The notes: generated by a model not told the origin, from the letters alone. 64,000 nt of DNA from Nocardiopsis quinghaiensis (GCF_008638365.1 NZ_VWVU01000003.1:359283-423282), one strand, 5' to 3'; positions 17,342 through 26,107 are shown, counted from the first letter of the stretch. A program made the numbers and translations.

Positions 17342-17749
17342 ATGTCCGACCTGCCGATCGGCTACTGGCTCAAACACCTGGACCGGCTCATCGAGAACGA
17401 CTTCGACCGGGTCCTGGCCTCGGAGGAACTGGGGCGCCGCCACTGGCAGGTGCTCAACTCCCTGCACGCCGACCCCGGAACGATCGCCGACCTGGACCGC
17501 AGGCTCGCCCCGTTCCTGGACGAGAACGAGTACACCGTCACCCCGGTGGTGGAGCACCTGCGCCAGCGCGGCTGGGCCAAGGGACTGGTCGCCCTCGAAC
17601 TGACCCCGGCGGGCGAGAGCGCGCACGAGGCGCTCTTCGCCAAGGTGCAGGACGCCCGCAGCCGTATCTCGCGCGGAATCGACGACGAGGAGTACCGCAT
17701 CGCCGTCGACGTGTTGGAGCGGATGTCGGCCAACCTCGAACAGGACTGA
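17342..17749 (+). CDS. MarR-family transcriptional regulator
   Basis: A 135-residue winged-helix protein. The helix YWLKHLDRLIENDFDRVL is followed by RRHWQVLNSLHADP, a DNA-binding segment around residues 60-85 (YTVTPVVEHLRQRGWAKG), and a C-terminal dimerisation helix. GGAGGAGG lies 5 bases before ATG 17342. No target gene is adjacent; the next gene is convergent. A dyad before the gene suggests self-control. Confidence 0.75.
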   Translation: MSDLPIGYWLKHLDRLIENDFDRVLASEELGRRHWQVLNSLHADPGTIADLDRRLAPFLDENEYTVTPVVEHLRQRGWAKGLVALELTPAGESAHEALFAKVQDARSRISRGIDDEEYRIAVDVLERMSANLEQD

Positions 17750-17792
17750 CCCGGCCGGGCCGCTGACTCGGTTCGGGCGGCCTTCGGCGAGG

Positions 17793-18365
17793 TCAGGGAG
17801 CGGGCAGTTCCCGGGTGAGCTCGACGAAGGCCAGATCGGGGCGCCTGGGCAGGCCGAAGCTCTCGTCCCCGTAGGGGAAGGGCTCGGTCTTGCCGGTGTT
17901 GGTGTAGCCGCGCCTCTCGTACCAGGCGATCAGCTCCGGGCGCTGCTTGAGCACCTTCATCCGCATCAGGCGGCAGCCCCACTCGCGGGCCGCGGTGCTC
18001 TCGGCCTCGGCCAGGACCCGCTTGCCCAGACCTCCGCCCTGGATGGTGGGCAGCACCGAGAACATGCCGAAGTAGGCGCCGCTGACGCCGCGCTGGAGCT
18101 CGCAGCAGGCCACGATCCGCCCCTCGGCCTCGGCGACCAGGACGATGGTGTTGGTGCGCTCCAGCAGTTCGGCCATGCTCTCGGCGTCCACGCGCTGGCC
18201 TTCGAGCAGGTCGGCCTCGGTGGTCCATCCCCGCTTGGAGGAGTCACCCCGGTAGCAGGAGTTGACCAGTTCGACGAGGACGGGAACGTCAGCGGCCACG
18301 GCGTTCCTGTAGGTCAGTTCAAGCTGGGATCCGGATGCCGTCTCACTGGTCTGACTGCTGGTCAC
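17793..18365 (-). CDS. GNAT-family N-acetyltransferase
   Basis: A 190-residue enzyme. The acetyl-CoA site is FSVLPTIQGGGLGKRVLAEA (about residues 114-133), preceded by a central beta strand IVACCELQRG and followed by YERRGYTNTGKTEPFPYG, the usual GNAT motif B. GTG 18365 is chosen because GGGGAG lies seven bases upstream. It is convergent with the MarR gene. The acceptor is unknown. Confidence 0.82.
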   Translation of the reverse strand: MTSSQTSETASGSQLELTYRNAVAADVPVLVELVNSCYRGDSSKRGWTTEADLLEGQRVDAESMAELLERTNTIVLVAEAEGRIVACCELQRGVSGAYFGMFSVLPTIQGGGLGKRVLAEAESTAAREWGCRLMRMKVLKQRPELIAWYERRGYTNTGKTEPFPYGDESFGLPRRPDLAFVELTRELPAP

Positions 18366-18503
18366 GCGTATCTCCCCTGGTGGTTCCGGTCCCTGGTCCC
18401 ACCCAGTATCGGCTACCGGAAGCAGCGGAGAACACGGGCCCTCGACACAAGGGGCGACGCGGACACCCGCGCGAGCACAGAGGGTTCTCACCAGGGTGGC
18501 CGG

Positions 18504-19133
18504 TCAGGAGCCGGCGTGGCGGTGCCAGGCCTCCTCGACGCGGGAGAGGAAGGCCCGCAGCCGGTGCCGGACGTCCTCCGGATCGGTCATTCCGGGGGTG
18601 ACCATCAGCTGTAGGGCGAATCCGTCCACCAAGGTGTGCAGGTAGCCGGACCACTCCTCCGTCCACGGGTCGGGATGGGGCTGGAAGGGGTCCTGCACGG
18701 GCAGTCCGGTGATGGCCGCGGCCAGTTGGCGGTAGAGCCTGCGCTGGCTGGTCCAGCGCTGCTCCCGGTCGCGGTCGTACTCCCCCAGGATCCCGGCGGC
18801 CTCCCAGGCCCGGTACTCGGTGCGTCGGGTCTGGTCCAGGGGCAGGAGCTGCTCGGCGTACTCGGCCACCCGCTCCAGCAGGGGCGTGTCCGGTGACTGG
18901 GTGTGCCGCAGGGCCAGGACGCGCTCGGTGACACGCTCCTCGGACAGGTTCACGGCGAAGACGAGCAGGTCCTCGCGTGTGGGGAAGTAGTGGCGCAGCG
19001 CTCCGGGCGACCAGCCCGCCTCGGCGGCGACGGAGCGGATGGACACGGCGGTCGGGCCCGATGCGGAGATGACCCGCCACAGGGCCTCGGCCAGTTCCCT
19101 GCGGCGTTGCTCGTGGTCGACGATCTTGGGCAC
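18504..19133 (-). CDS. TetR-family repressor
   Basis: A 209-residue regulator. The N-terminal HTH (residues 10-56) includes LWRVISASGPTAVSIRSVA and WSPGALRHYFPTREDLL. The C-terminal ligand domain is BetI/TetR_C_6-like. It is divergent from a GAP-family membrane protein gene. Two copies of the site TAGCACAG-C/T-TGTG lie between, so it probably represses both genes. Confidence 0.88.
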   Translation of the reverse strand: MPKIVDHEQRRRELAEALWRVISASGPTAVSIRSVAAEAGWSPGALRHYFPTREDLLVFAVNLSEERVTERVLALRHTQSPDTPLLERVAEYAEQLLPLDQTRRTEYRAWEAAGILGEYDRDREQRWTSQRRLYRQLAAAITGLPVQDPFQPHPDPWTEEWSGYLHTLVDGFALQLMVTPGMTDPEDVRHRLRAFLSRVEEAWHRHAGS

Positions 19134-19143
19134 CCCCTTTTTC

Positions 19144-19179
19144 TAGCACAGTTGTGATAACTTATTTAGCACAGCTGTG
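19144..19179. promoter_or_regulatory. Twin TetR operators
   Basis: TAGCACAGTTGTG (19144-19156) and TAGCACAGCTGTG (19167-19179) are direct repeats 23 bases apart. Each contains a palindrome (CACAGCTGTG is perfect). They fill the gap between the tetR start (19133) and the GAP gene start (19201). Confidence 0.7.
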
Positions 19180-19200
19180 TGGCAAAGACGGGAGAGCCCC

Positions 19201-19896
19201 ATGCCGCCCCTCGACGTTCTGGTCCCGGTCGCCGGGCTGGCCCTGCTGGACACGCTCAGTCCCGCCACCATCGGCGTCTCGCTGTATGTGCTGCTCAGCG
19301 GGGCACGCCGGGTGGCCCGTCCCCTGTTCGCCTACCTGACCACCGTCGCGGCCTTCTACCTCGCCCTGGGCTGCGCGCTCATGCTCGGCTTCGGCTTCCT
19401 GTTCGAGGCGCTGGACGGTCTCGCCGGGAGCCCCGTCCTGGGCTGGCCGCTGGTGGTCCTGGGCGGGGGCATGCTCGCCTACGCGCTGTTCGCACCCGGC
19501 CGGCCGCGCGGGCAGCGCAGGCCCGCCTCCCCGAACACCACCGCGATGGTCGCCCTGGGGCTGGCCACCGGCCTGCTGGAGGGCGGCACCGCCCTGCCCT
19601 ACTTCGGTGCGATCGGCGTCATGACCGCCGCCGGACTGTCCGCGGCCGCGTGGATGCCCGTGCTCGCCGCCTACAACGTCGTCATGGTGCTCCCGCCGGT
19701 GCTGCTCTACCTGGGCCACCGGGTCTTCGGGGAGCGCCTGCGCCCGCACCTGGAGCGCTGGCGTACCAAGGTCGAGTCCGGCTCCCGGGAGGCCGTGGGC
19801 TGGATCCTCGGCATCGTGGGCTTCCTGGTCCTGGTGCACGGCCTGGAGGTCACCGGACTCCTCGACGGGTCCGCCGTCTTCCTGGACGGTCTGTGA
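19201..19896 (+). CDS. GAP-family (Sap) integral membrane protein
   Basis: A 231-residue protein with about six membrane segments (residues 4-30, 38-65, 80-97, 113-150, 155-177, 198-218). The family's pattern is present: LALLDTLSPATIGVSLYVLL near the N-terminus and ATGLLEGGTALPYFGAIG in the middle. Mycobacterial relatives (Sap) help move cell-surface glycolipids; relatives are also near LysE-type exporters. Here it is controlled by the divergent TetR gene, so export of an inducing amphiphile is a reasonable guess. Confidence 0.75.
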   Translation: MPPLDVLVPVAGLALLDTLSPATIGVSLYVLLSGARRVARPLFAYLTTVAAFYLALGCALMLGFGFLFEALDGLAGSPVLGWPLVVLGGGMLAYALFAPGRPRGQRRPASPNTTAMVALGLATGLLEGGTALPYFGAIGVMTAAGLSAAAWMPVLAAYNVVMVLPPVLLYLGHRVFGERLRPHLERWRTKVESGSREAVGWILGIVGFLVLVHGLEVTGLLDGSAVFLDGL

Positions 19897-20791
19897 CGCG
19901 GCCCCGACGCGGCTCCCCGCCCGGCCCCCAGCGCGCCGGCCGCTCCCCGTACAGGTCCGAGAGCAGGGCCACGGCCGCGTAGGTGGCCGGATGGGGGTCG
20001 TGGCGCCGCCAGACCACCCGGACCGGGATACGCGGGGCGTCTCCCACCAGGCGGAAGGCGATGCCGTCGCGCCGGTACTGGGTCACGGTGCTCTCGGCGG
20101 TGATGCCGACGCTGCGTCCGGCGGCGATCTCGGCGAGCCAGTCGTCGATGTCGCTGACGTGTTCCAGGGTCGGCCGCGCCTGTTCGGGCCACAAGTCGAC
20201 GGTGGTGGTGCCCGTGCGGCGGTCGACGAGGACACGTCGGTCGGCGATCTCCGCCAGACGGATGGAGCGGCGCCGCGCCCAGGGATCGTCGGAGGCCACG
20301 GCGCAGTAGCGGCGCTCATGGCCGACGACGGCGCTGTCGAAGCGGCGTTCGTCGAAGGCGGCGCGGACCACGGCCAGGTCGCACAGTCCCTCGGCCAGGC
20401 CCCCGGTGGGCGAGTTGGTCCGGACCAGGTGCAGGTCGACGTCGGGGTGGCGGGCGGCCCAGCACCGCTGGAACTCGCGGGTGTGGCGGCCCACGGCCGA
20501 CCACGCGTGCCCCAGGCGCAGGCGGCTGTGCCCGGTGGTGGCCTCGCGCACCAGGTTGTCGGCCTCGGCCAGCACGGCCCGTGCCCGGGCCAGCACCTGT
20601 ACGCCCGCCGTGGTGGGGGCCACGTCGCGGTTGGTGCGGTGCAGCAGACGCACCTCCAGGAACCGCTCCAGCGCGGCGAGGTTGCGTGAGACCGCTGCCT
20701 GGGAGGTGCCGAGTTCGAGGGCGGCCTCGGTGAAGCCGCCGGTGTCGACGATGGCGACCAGGCAGCGCAGGTGCCGCAGCTCCATATCCAT
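19850..20791 (-). CDS. LysR-family transcriptional regulator
   Basis: About 313 residues. The N-terminal winged helix starts MELRHLRCLVAIVDTGGFTE, continuing with LGTSQAAVSRNLAALERFLE. The effector domain (residues 90-290) includes RLGHAWSAVG and SVGITAESTV. Starts at 20791 (MDMEL) and 20785 (MEL) are both possible; the second leaves the operator dyad free. The last 30 residues after LYGERPARWG are Arg/Gly-rich and overlap the convergent GAP gene by 47 bases, which looks like a stop-codon drift. It is divergent from an EamA exporter gene, its probable target. Confidence 0.85.
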   Translation of the reverse strand: MDMELRHLRCLVAIVDTGGFTEAALELGTSQAAVSRNLAALERFLEVRLLHRTNRDVAPTTAGVQVLARARAVLAEADNLVREATTGHSRLRLGHAWSAVGRHTREFQRCWAARHPDVDLHLVRTNSPTGGLAEGLCDLAVVRAAFDERRFDSAVVGHERRYCAVASDDPWARRRSIRLAEIADRRVLVDRRTGTTTVDLWPEQARPTLEHVSDIDDWLAEIAAGRSVGITAESTVTQYRRDGIAFRLVGDAPRIPVRVVWRRHDPHPATYAAVALLSDLYGERPARWGPGGEPRRGRVTDRPGRRRTRRGVR

Positions 20792-20804
20792 ACGCACAGC
20801 GTAT
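20790..20804. promoter_or_regulatory. LysR-type operator dyad
   Basis: ATACGC-ACA-GCGTAT is a perfect 15-base dyad at the start of the LysR gene. A further half-site (TTGCGTATG) lies at about 20824-20833. The T-N11-A form fits LysR binding in the divergent lysR/eamA promoter. Confidence 0.55.
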
Positions 20805-20859
20805 AGACGCGTCGGAACATGCATTTTGCGTATGTGAACACAGACCGCATGCTCGCCTC

Positions 20860-21765
20860 ATGAAGACCTCGACAGGCACGGATCTCGCGGCGGTCTCCTC
20901 CACCGGAGCGGTTCCGGAACCCCGGGAGCGCCTTGCGGGTATGGCGGTGATGCTGTGCGGCGGGATGTCCAACCAGCTCGGTGCCTCCACTGCCGCGCTG
21001 GCCTTTCCCGTGATCGGCCCGGCCGGCGTGGTGGCCGTGCGCCAGTGGGTCGCGGGCCTGGTCCTGATGTCGCTGGGACGTCCCCGTCTGCGTGCCCTCA
21101 CCTGGCACCAGTGGTGGCCGGTACTGTCCATGGCCCTGGTCTTCGCGACCATGAACCTGACGCTGTACTTCGCCGTCGACCGGATCGGCCTGGGGCTGGC
21201 GGTGACCCTGGAGTTCCTCGGCCCGCTGGCCGTGGCGCTGGCCGCCTCGCGCCGGTGGGTGGACCTGGTGTGCGCCCTGGTGGCCGGGAGCGCGGTGGCG
21301 GTGCTGATGCGCCCCCAACCCAGCAGCGACTACACGGGCCTGGTGCTGGCCCTGCTGGCCGCCGCGTGCTGGGCCGGCTACATCCTGCTCAACCGGACGG
21401 TGGGGCGCAGGGTGTCGGGTATCGAGGGCTCGGCCGCCTCCGCCGGAATCTCCGCCCTGCTGTTCGTGCCGGTGGGGGCGTGGGTGCTCTGGCACCACCC
21501 GCCGACACCGGCCGCGCTGGCCTGTGCCGCCGTGGCGGGCGTGCTGTCCTCGACCGTGCCGTTCCTGGGAGACCTGTTCGCCCTTCGGCGGGTCCCGGCC
21601 CGCTTCTTCGGCCTGTTCATGAGCGTCCACCCCGTGATGGCGGCTTTGGCGGGGCTGGTGGTGCTGGACCAGGCACTGGACCCGGTGGACTGGTCGGCGA
21701 TCGCGGCGGTCGTGGCGGCCAACGCCACCAGTGCCCTGACCGCGGGGCACGCGCGCGAGCGGTAG
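20860..21765 (+). CDS. EamA-family (RhtA-like) exporter
   Basis: A 301-residue membrane protein with ten predicted helices between residues 27 and 295, in two EamA repeats. Characteristic segments include YFAVDRIGLGLAVTLEFLGP and SSTVPFLGDLFALRRVPARFFG with MSVHPVMAALAG. RhtA-type members export amino acids such as threonine and homoserine. It is divergent from a LysR gene. A hairpin at 21772 terminates it. Confidence 0.85.
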   Translation: MKTSTGTDLAAVSSTGAVPEPRERLAGMAVMLCGGMSNQLGASTAALAFPVIGPAGVVAVRQWVAGLVLMSLGRPRLRALTWHQWWPVLSMALVFATMNLTLYFAVDRIGLGLAVTLEFLGPLAVALAASRRWVDLVCALVAGSAVAVLMRPQPSSDYTGLVLALLAAACWAGYILLNRTVGRRVSGIEGSAASAGISALLFVPVGAWVLWHHPPTPAALACAAVAGVLSSTVPFLGDLFALRRVPARFFGLFMSVHPVMAALAGLVVLDQALDPVDWSAIAAVVAANATSALTAGHARER

Positions 21766-21771
21766 TTCCCC

Positions 21772-21791
21772 CTCCGGCTCCCTCGCCGGAG
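21772..21791 (+). terminator. Hairpin after EamA gene
   Basis: CTCCGGC-TCCCTC-GCCGGAG, seven bases after the stop codon. There is no T tract; it ends just before the promoter of the ABC exporter. Confidence 0.5.
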
Positions 21792-21792
21792 C

Positions 21793-21823
21793 TTGACCTC
21801 AATATTTGTTGAGGTTCTACGGT
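21793..21823 (+). promoter_or_regulatory. SoxR/MerR-type promoter of the ABC exporter
   Basis: The -35 element TTGACC (21793-21798) and -10 element TACGGT (21818-21823) are 19 bases apart, the stretched spacing used by MerR-family activators. The spacer carries the dyad CCTCAA-TATTTG-TTGAGG (21797-21814), which matches the outer half-sites of known SoxR boxes (CCTCAA...TTGAGG). No MerR-family gene is in this window, so the regulator must act from elsewhere. Confidence 0.65.
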
Positions 21824-21859
21824 TCATGGCAACAACCCCGACAGACCCGGTGAACGACC

Positions 21860-23746
21860 ATGAGCATGGAAATGGCCGCGTGGAGCTCGGTCTACCACGC
21901 GATGCACGCCCGCGAGGACCAGCGCCCCTTCTCCCTGCCCGTCCTGCGCAGGATCGCATCCTTCGCCCGCCCCCACGCACGACACCTGGGCTGGTTCCTG
22001 GCCCTGAGCGTGCTCACCGCCGTCCTGACCGTGGCCTCCCCGCTTCTGGCCGGAAGGGTCGTCAACGCCATTATCGGCGGCGGCGCGCTGGGACCGGTGC
22101 TCCTTCTGGCCGGGCTCATCGCGACCGTCGCGATCCTTGAAGCCGTCCTGAAGCTGATCGTGCGCTGGCTCTCGGCGCGGGTCGGCGAGAGCCTCATCCT
22201 GGACCTGCGCACCACCGTCTACGACCACGTCCAGCGCATGCCGGTCGCCTTCTTCACCCGCACCCGCACCGGTGCCCTGGTCAGCCGCCTCAACAACGAC
22301 GTCATCGGCGCCCAGCGCGCCTTCAGCGACGTGCTCTCCGGAGTGATGAGCAACCTGGTCACCCTGGTCCTGGCCCTGGGGGTGATGCTCGCCCTGTCCT
22401 GGCAGATCACCCTGCTCGCACTCGTGCTCCTGCCGCTGTTCGTGGTACCCGCCCGCCGTATGGGCGCCCGTCTGGCCAGGATCGAGCGCGAGCGCACCCT
22501 CCACAACGCCGCCATGGGCACCCAGATGACCGAGCGCTTCTCCGCGCCCGGCGCCACCCTGGTCAAGCTCTTCGGCCGCCCGGACGAGGAGTCCGCCGAG
22601 TTCGCCCGCAGGGCCGGACGGGTCCGCGACATCGGTGTGCGCACCGCCATGGTCCAGGAGGTCTTCTTCACCGCACTGACCCTGGTCTCCGCGCTCGCCC
22701 TGGCCCTGGTCTACGGGCTGGGCGGTTTCTACGCCCTGCGCGGCCAGCTCGACGCGGGCACCGTGGTGTCCATGGGCATGCTGCTCACCCGCCTGTACGC
22801 CCCGCTCACCGCCCTGGCCAGCGCACGCGTGGAGGTCATGAGCGCCCTGGTCAGCTTCAGCCGGGTCTTCGAGGTCCTGGACCTCGAACCGCTGGTGGAC
22901 GAGCGGCCCGGAGCCGGAACTGTCCCCGCCGGAGCGGTGTCGCTGGAGTTCGACGACGTCACCTTCGCCTACCCCACCGCCGACAAGGTGTCGCTGGCCT
23001 CCCTGGAGGAGGTCGCCACCCTGGACGTCACCGAGCAGCGCGACGTGCTGCACGGGGTCTCCTTCCGGATCGAACCCGGGCAGACGGTCGCCCTGGTCGG
23101 CTCCTCCGGCGCGGGCAAGTCCACCATCGCCCAACTGGCCCCGCGCCTGCACGACGTGGACTCCGGCGCCGTGCGTCTGGCCGGGACGGACGTGCGCGAC
23201 CTGACCTTCGACTCGGTGCGCGCCACCCTGGGCATGGTCACCCAGGACGGGCACCTCTTCCACGAGTCCATCCGGGCCAACCTGTCACTGGCCCGTCCCG
23301 GGGCCGCCGAGGAGGAACTGTGGGACGTGCTGCGCCGCGCCCGCCTGGACGAACTCGTCGCCTCCCTGCCCGACGGGCTGGACACGGTGGTCGGTGAGCG
23401 CGGATACCGGTTCTCCGGCGGTGAGCGCCAGCGCCTGACCATCGCCCGACTACTGCTGGCCGCACCCGAGGTGGTCATCCTGGACGAGGCGACCTCGGCC
23501 CTGGACTCCACCTCCGAGGCCGCGGTGCAGGAGGCCCTCGCCGGGGCACTGGAGGGGAGGACCGCCCTGGTCATCGCCCACCGGCTCTCCACGGTCCGTG
23601 CCGCCGACGCCATCCTCGTGGTCGAGGCCGGGCGGATCGTCGAGCGCGGCACGCACACGGAACTGCTCGCCCGGGGCGGCCGCTACGCCGAGCTGTACCG
23701 GACCCAGTTCGCCACCGGCGATCCCGAGCCCGCCACGGCCGGGTAG
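21860..23746 (+). CDS. ABC exporter, fused membrane and ATPase domains
   Basis: A 628-residue half-transporter. Six membrane helices lie in residues 38-325, with VQRMPVAFFTRTRTGALVSRLNND typical of lipid/drug exporters. The ATPase has Walker A GSSGAGKST (about 414), signature FSGGERQR, Walker B VVILDEATSALD and the switch His in VIAHRLSTV. Members extrude drugs or lipids as dimers. ATG 21860 is followed by two further in-frame ATGs; no strong Shine-Dalgarno is seen. The SoxR-like promoter upstream suggests induction by redox-active compounds. Confidence 0.88.
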   Translation: MSMEMAAWSSVYHAMHAREDQRPFSLPVLRRIASFARPHARHLGWFLALSVLTAVLTVASPLLAGRVVNAIIGGGALGPVLLLAGLIATVAILEAVLKLIVRWLSARVGESLILDLRTTVYDHVQRMPVAFFTRTRTGALVSRLNNDVIGAQRAFSDVLSGVMSNLVTLVLALGVMLALSWQITLLALVLLPLFVVPARRMGARLARIERERTLHNAAMGTQMTERFSAPGATLVKLFGRPDEESAEFARRAGRVRDIGVRTAMVQEVFFTALTLVSALALALVYGLGGFYALRGQLDAGTVVSMGMLLTRLYAPLTALASARVEVMSALVSFSRVFEVLDLEPLVDERPGAGTVPAGAVSLEFDDVTFAYPTADKVSLASLEEVATLDVTEQRDVLHGVSFRIEPGQTVALVGSSGAGKSTIAQLAPRLHDVDSGAVRLAGTDVRDLTFDSVRATLGMVTQDGHLFHESIRANLSLARPGAAEEELWDVLRRARLDELVASLPDGLDTVVGERGYRFSGGERQRLTIARLLLAAPEVVILDEATSALDSTSEAAVQEALAGALEGRTALVIAHRLSTVRAADAILVVEAGRIVERGTHTELLARGGRYAELYRTQFATGDPEPATAG

Positions 23747-23891
23747 GCCCCAACCCCCGGTTCCGGTGCCCACGCCACCGGCTGTGAGGGGGCAAAGGGG
23801 ACCCTGGAGTTCTCGGGACGCCGGTCTTGACGTGCCTCATCCGGCGAGGCGGAGAAAGCGTGGGCTTCGACGCCGTCGCCGAGGAGCCGTC

Positions 23892-24629
23892 ATGACCAGG
23901 AACAAGTCCTTCAAACAGCGGGTGCGAGCCCGGATGGACAGGACCGGCGAGAGCTACTCCGCCGCCCGCGTCCACCTGCTCCCCCGCGCCGAGAGCGCTC
24001 CCGCCTCCGCTTCCGTCACGCACGCGGACACCGCCTCAGAGGGTGTGCGAGCCGGTGCCGAACACACCGCCTCCACGGCGGCGATGAACACCCGCGTCCC
24101 CGACGGGTCCGTCAGGGAACGCACCGGCCGCGACTACGCCGGATGGTCCGCGCTGCTGGACGCCTGGGGCGCCCCCGGTCGCACCCACACCGAGATCGCC
24201 GCCTGGCTGGTCCGGGAGCACGACGTGCCCGGCTGGTGGGCGCAGACCGTCACCGTCGCCTACGAGCAGGCGCGCGGGCTGCGGGTGCCGGGACAGAAGA
24301 AGGACGGATTCGCCGTCAGCGCCAGCAAGACCGTCGACGTGCCGGTGGAGCGGCTCTTCGCGGCCTTCACGAAGGAGGCCTGGTGTGAGCGGTGGCTGCC
24401 TGGAAGCGACCTGTCGGTGCGCACCGCCACCGAGCCCCAGAGGTTGACCGCCGACTTCGACCACGCGAGTCGGCTCACCGTCAGGTTCACGGCCAAGGGC
24501 GAGGACAAGGCCGTGGTCGCCTCCGAGCACTCCAAGCTGGCCGACGACGAGGCGGCCGGGGCCGCCAAGGTGTTCTGGAGGCAGCGCCTGGCACGGCTCA
24601 AGGACCTGCTGGAGCAGGAAGGGGCCTGA
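23892..24629 (+). CDS. DUF4287 / SRPBCC-domain protein
   Basis: A 245-residue protein. Residues 1-30 (NKSFKQRVRARMDRTGESYSAARVHLL) and 78-135 (DYAGWSALLDAWGAPGRTHTEIAAWL, then VPGWWAQTVTVAYEQARG) match the actinobacterial DUF4287-type helical module. The C-terminal 100 residues (VSASKTVDVPVERLFAAFT onward) are SRPBCC/AHSA1-like, a hydrophobic-ligand fold. Function is unknown. A shortened DUF4287 gene occurs at 43805. A 19-bp-stem terminator follows directly. Confidence 0.72.
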   Translation: MTRNKSFKQRVRARMDRTGESYSAARVHLLPRAESAPASASVTHADTASEGVRAGAEHTASTAAMNTRVPDGSVRERTGRDYAGWSALLDAWGAPGRTHTEIAAWLVREHDVPGWWAQTVTVAYEQARGLRVPGQKKDGFAVSASKTVDVPVERLFAAFTKEAWCERWLPGSDLSVRTATEPQRLTADFDHASRLTVRFTAKGEDKAVVASEHSKLADDEAAGAAKVFWRQRLARLKDLLEQEGA

Positions 24630-24631
24630 CC

Positions 24632-24673
24632 CCGTGGCCTGCGGACGGGAGGGTTCCCGTCCGCAGGCCACGG
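24632..24673 (+). terminator. Strong 19-bp stem terminator
   Basis: A perfect 19-base stem (CCGTGGCCTGCGGACGGGA and its complement) with a GGGT loop, three bases after the stop of the SRPBCC gene. No T tract follows, as is usual in high-GC actinomycetes. Confidence 0.75.
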
Positions 24674-24742
24674 CCGCCCGGTCGGCTGTCCCGTGCAGAG
24701 CACGGCCCCCACGTTCTCGCGAGCAGACCTGGTGTTTCCTGT

Positions 24743-24772
24743 TATCACCAGTGATACTTTCGCCGGGCGAAA
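24743..24772. promoter_or_regulatory. Two adjacent dyads upstream of the propeller lipoprotein
   Basis: TATCAC-CA-GTGATA (24743-24756) is followed after one base by TTTCGCC-G-GGCGAAA (24758-24772). Both are perfect. They lie 155-184 bases before the next gene in an otherwise gene-free stretch and look like operators or a promoter-proximal control site. Confidence 0.45.
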
Positions 24773-24926
24773 CCCCCTGACGCCCTTCCCGGGAATCCCT
24801 GGGGCCCGGGTTCCGTGTCCGCGCGCTCGTGGAGCGTCCCAGGCGCCGAACCGGCCGGGACGAGGCCTGCCCGTACACTGCGCACGCCGGGCGGGGACCG
24901 CCCCCGCTGCGGAGAAAAAGCATGGA

Positions 24927-26069
24927 ATGCGTGGTTTGATGAATCCCCCGTCCAGAGCGGCTGTCCCCCTGCTGGCCCTCTCCCTGTCGGCCGTCTCCTG
25001 CGGTCTGGAGGAGCCCGCATCATGGGACGTGGACGTCGCCGTGAGCGAACTTCCCCCCGGCCCCCTCGCACCTAGGCAGGACCACAGCCTCGTCTGGTCG
25101 GGTGAGGAACTCCTCGTCTGGGGCGGGCACGGCACGACCCAGCACGACTCCTTCGCCGGCGGCGCCGCCTACTCCCCCGACACCGGTTCCTGGCGGAGGC
25201 TGCCGGAGGTGGACCTGGAGTCCAGGACCCGCCACAACGCCGTCATGGTCAAGGACCGGATGCTGGTCTGGGGAGGGTTCACCCCGACGCACTCCGGCGG
25301 CCCCGAAGCACACCTGGCCGGAGACGGAGCTCTCTACGACATCGAAGCGGGCTCCTGGGAGCCGATCGCACCGGCACCCGAGGCGAGGTCCCTGGCACGG
25401 GCGGTGACCGTGGGCGAGCACGTGGTCTTCGGCGGTGGGCACCGTGAGCAGGGTGGAAGGGGCTTCCTGGTGTGCTCGCTGGTCGAGGACACCTGGGACA
25501 CCGTCGCCCTGGACGGGGTGGACGACGACTTCGCCTTGTACGACATGCAGGTCCTCGGCGACGAGGTGGTGGCCGTCGGAGGGGGAGTCCAGGGGATGTC
25601 CGTGGCCACGTTCGGTGTGGACGACGCGGACGCGTCGGTACGAAGGCTCACCGGCCTGGAGGAGGCGAAGGAGCGGACGGGCCTCCATGCCGGACTGGCG
25701 GCCTCCCCCGTCGGCGAGACCTTCCTGGCGGTACGGGTCGGTGAGAACGCGAGGCTGTACGAGGTGGACGGACGTGGACAGGCGGACCTGGTCGACGAGA
25801 CCCGCTACACCGGCTTTCGCCTTCCGTTCTCCTTGACGACCCGTGGCCTGGACGCGGGTGAGATGGACTACGTGGACGGACTGGGGCTGCTCGCCACCGG
25901 CCTCGGGGAGTTCAGCATGTGGGACCCCGGGGCGGGCACCACCTACCGGTTGCAGACCGAGGGCCTCTCGGACTACTGCGGCCCCTTCGTCCCCGCCGCC
26001 GACGGTGTCCTGCTCGGCTGGGGCGGTCTGTGTGAGACCTCCGGCGTCAGGGCCGACGTCACCGCCTGA
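24927..26069 (+). CDS. Exported kelch-like beta-propeller lipoprotein
   Basis: A 380-residue protein. The signal region VPLLALSLSAVSCG suggests a lipobox with Cys near residue 23, so a membrane-anchored lipoprotein is likely. The body has kelch-like blades: LVWSGEELLVWGGHG, AAYSPDTGSWRRLPE, RMLVWGGF, VVFGGGHRE and others at roughly 50-residue intervals. Such propellers bind carbohydrates or proteins. ATG 24927 with GGAGAAAAAG upstream or ATG 24939 could start it. It is alone and convergent with the UvrA gene. No enzymatic residues were identified. Confidence 0.7.
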   Translation: MRGLMNPPSRAAVPLLALSLSAVSCGLEEPASWDVDVAVSELPPGPLAPRQDHSLVWSGEELLVWGGHGTTQHDSFAGGAAYSPDTGSWRRLPEVDLESRTRHNAVMVKDRMLVWGGFTPTHSGGPEAHLAGDGALYDIEAGSWEPIAPAPEARSLARAVTVGEHVVFGGGHREQGGRGFLVCSLVEDTWDTVALDGVDDDFALYDMQVLGDEVVAVGGGVQGMSVATFGVDDADASVRRLTGLEEAKERTGLHAGLAASPVGETFLAVRVGENARLYEVDGRGQADLVDETRYTGFRLPFSLTTRGLDAGEMDYVDGLGLLATGLGEFSMWDPGAGTTYRLQTEGLSDYCGPFVPAADGVLLGWGGLCETSGVRADVTA

Positions 26070-26107
26070 GCCGCACCGCCGATCCCGCGGCCCCTCCAGG
26101 GCCGGAG

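Noticed and set aside
16778..17626. A 282-codon minus-strand frame across the gap and the MarR gene
   Set aside because: Half of it is antisense to the MarR gene and the rest shows no motif or ribosome site.
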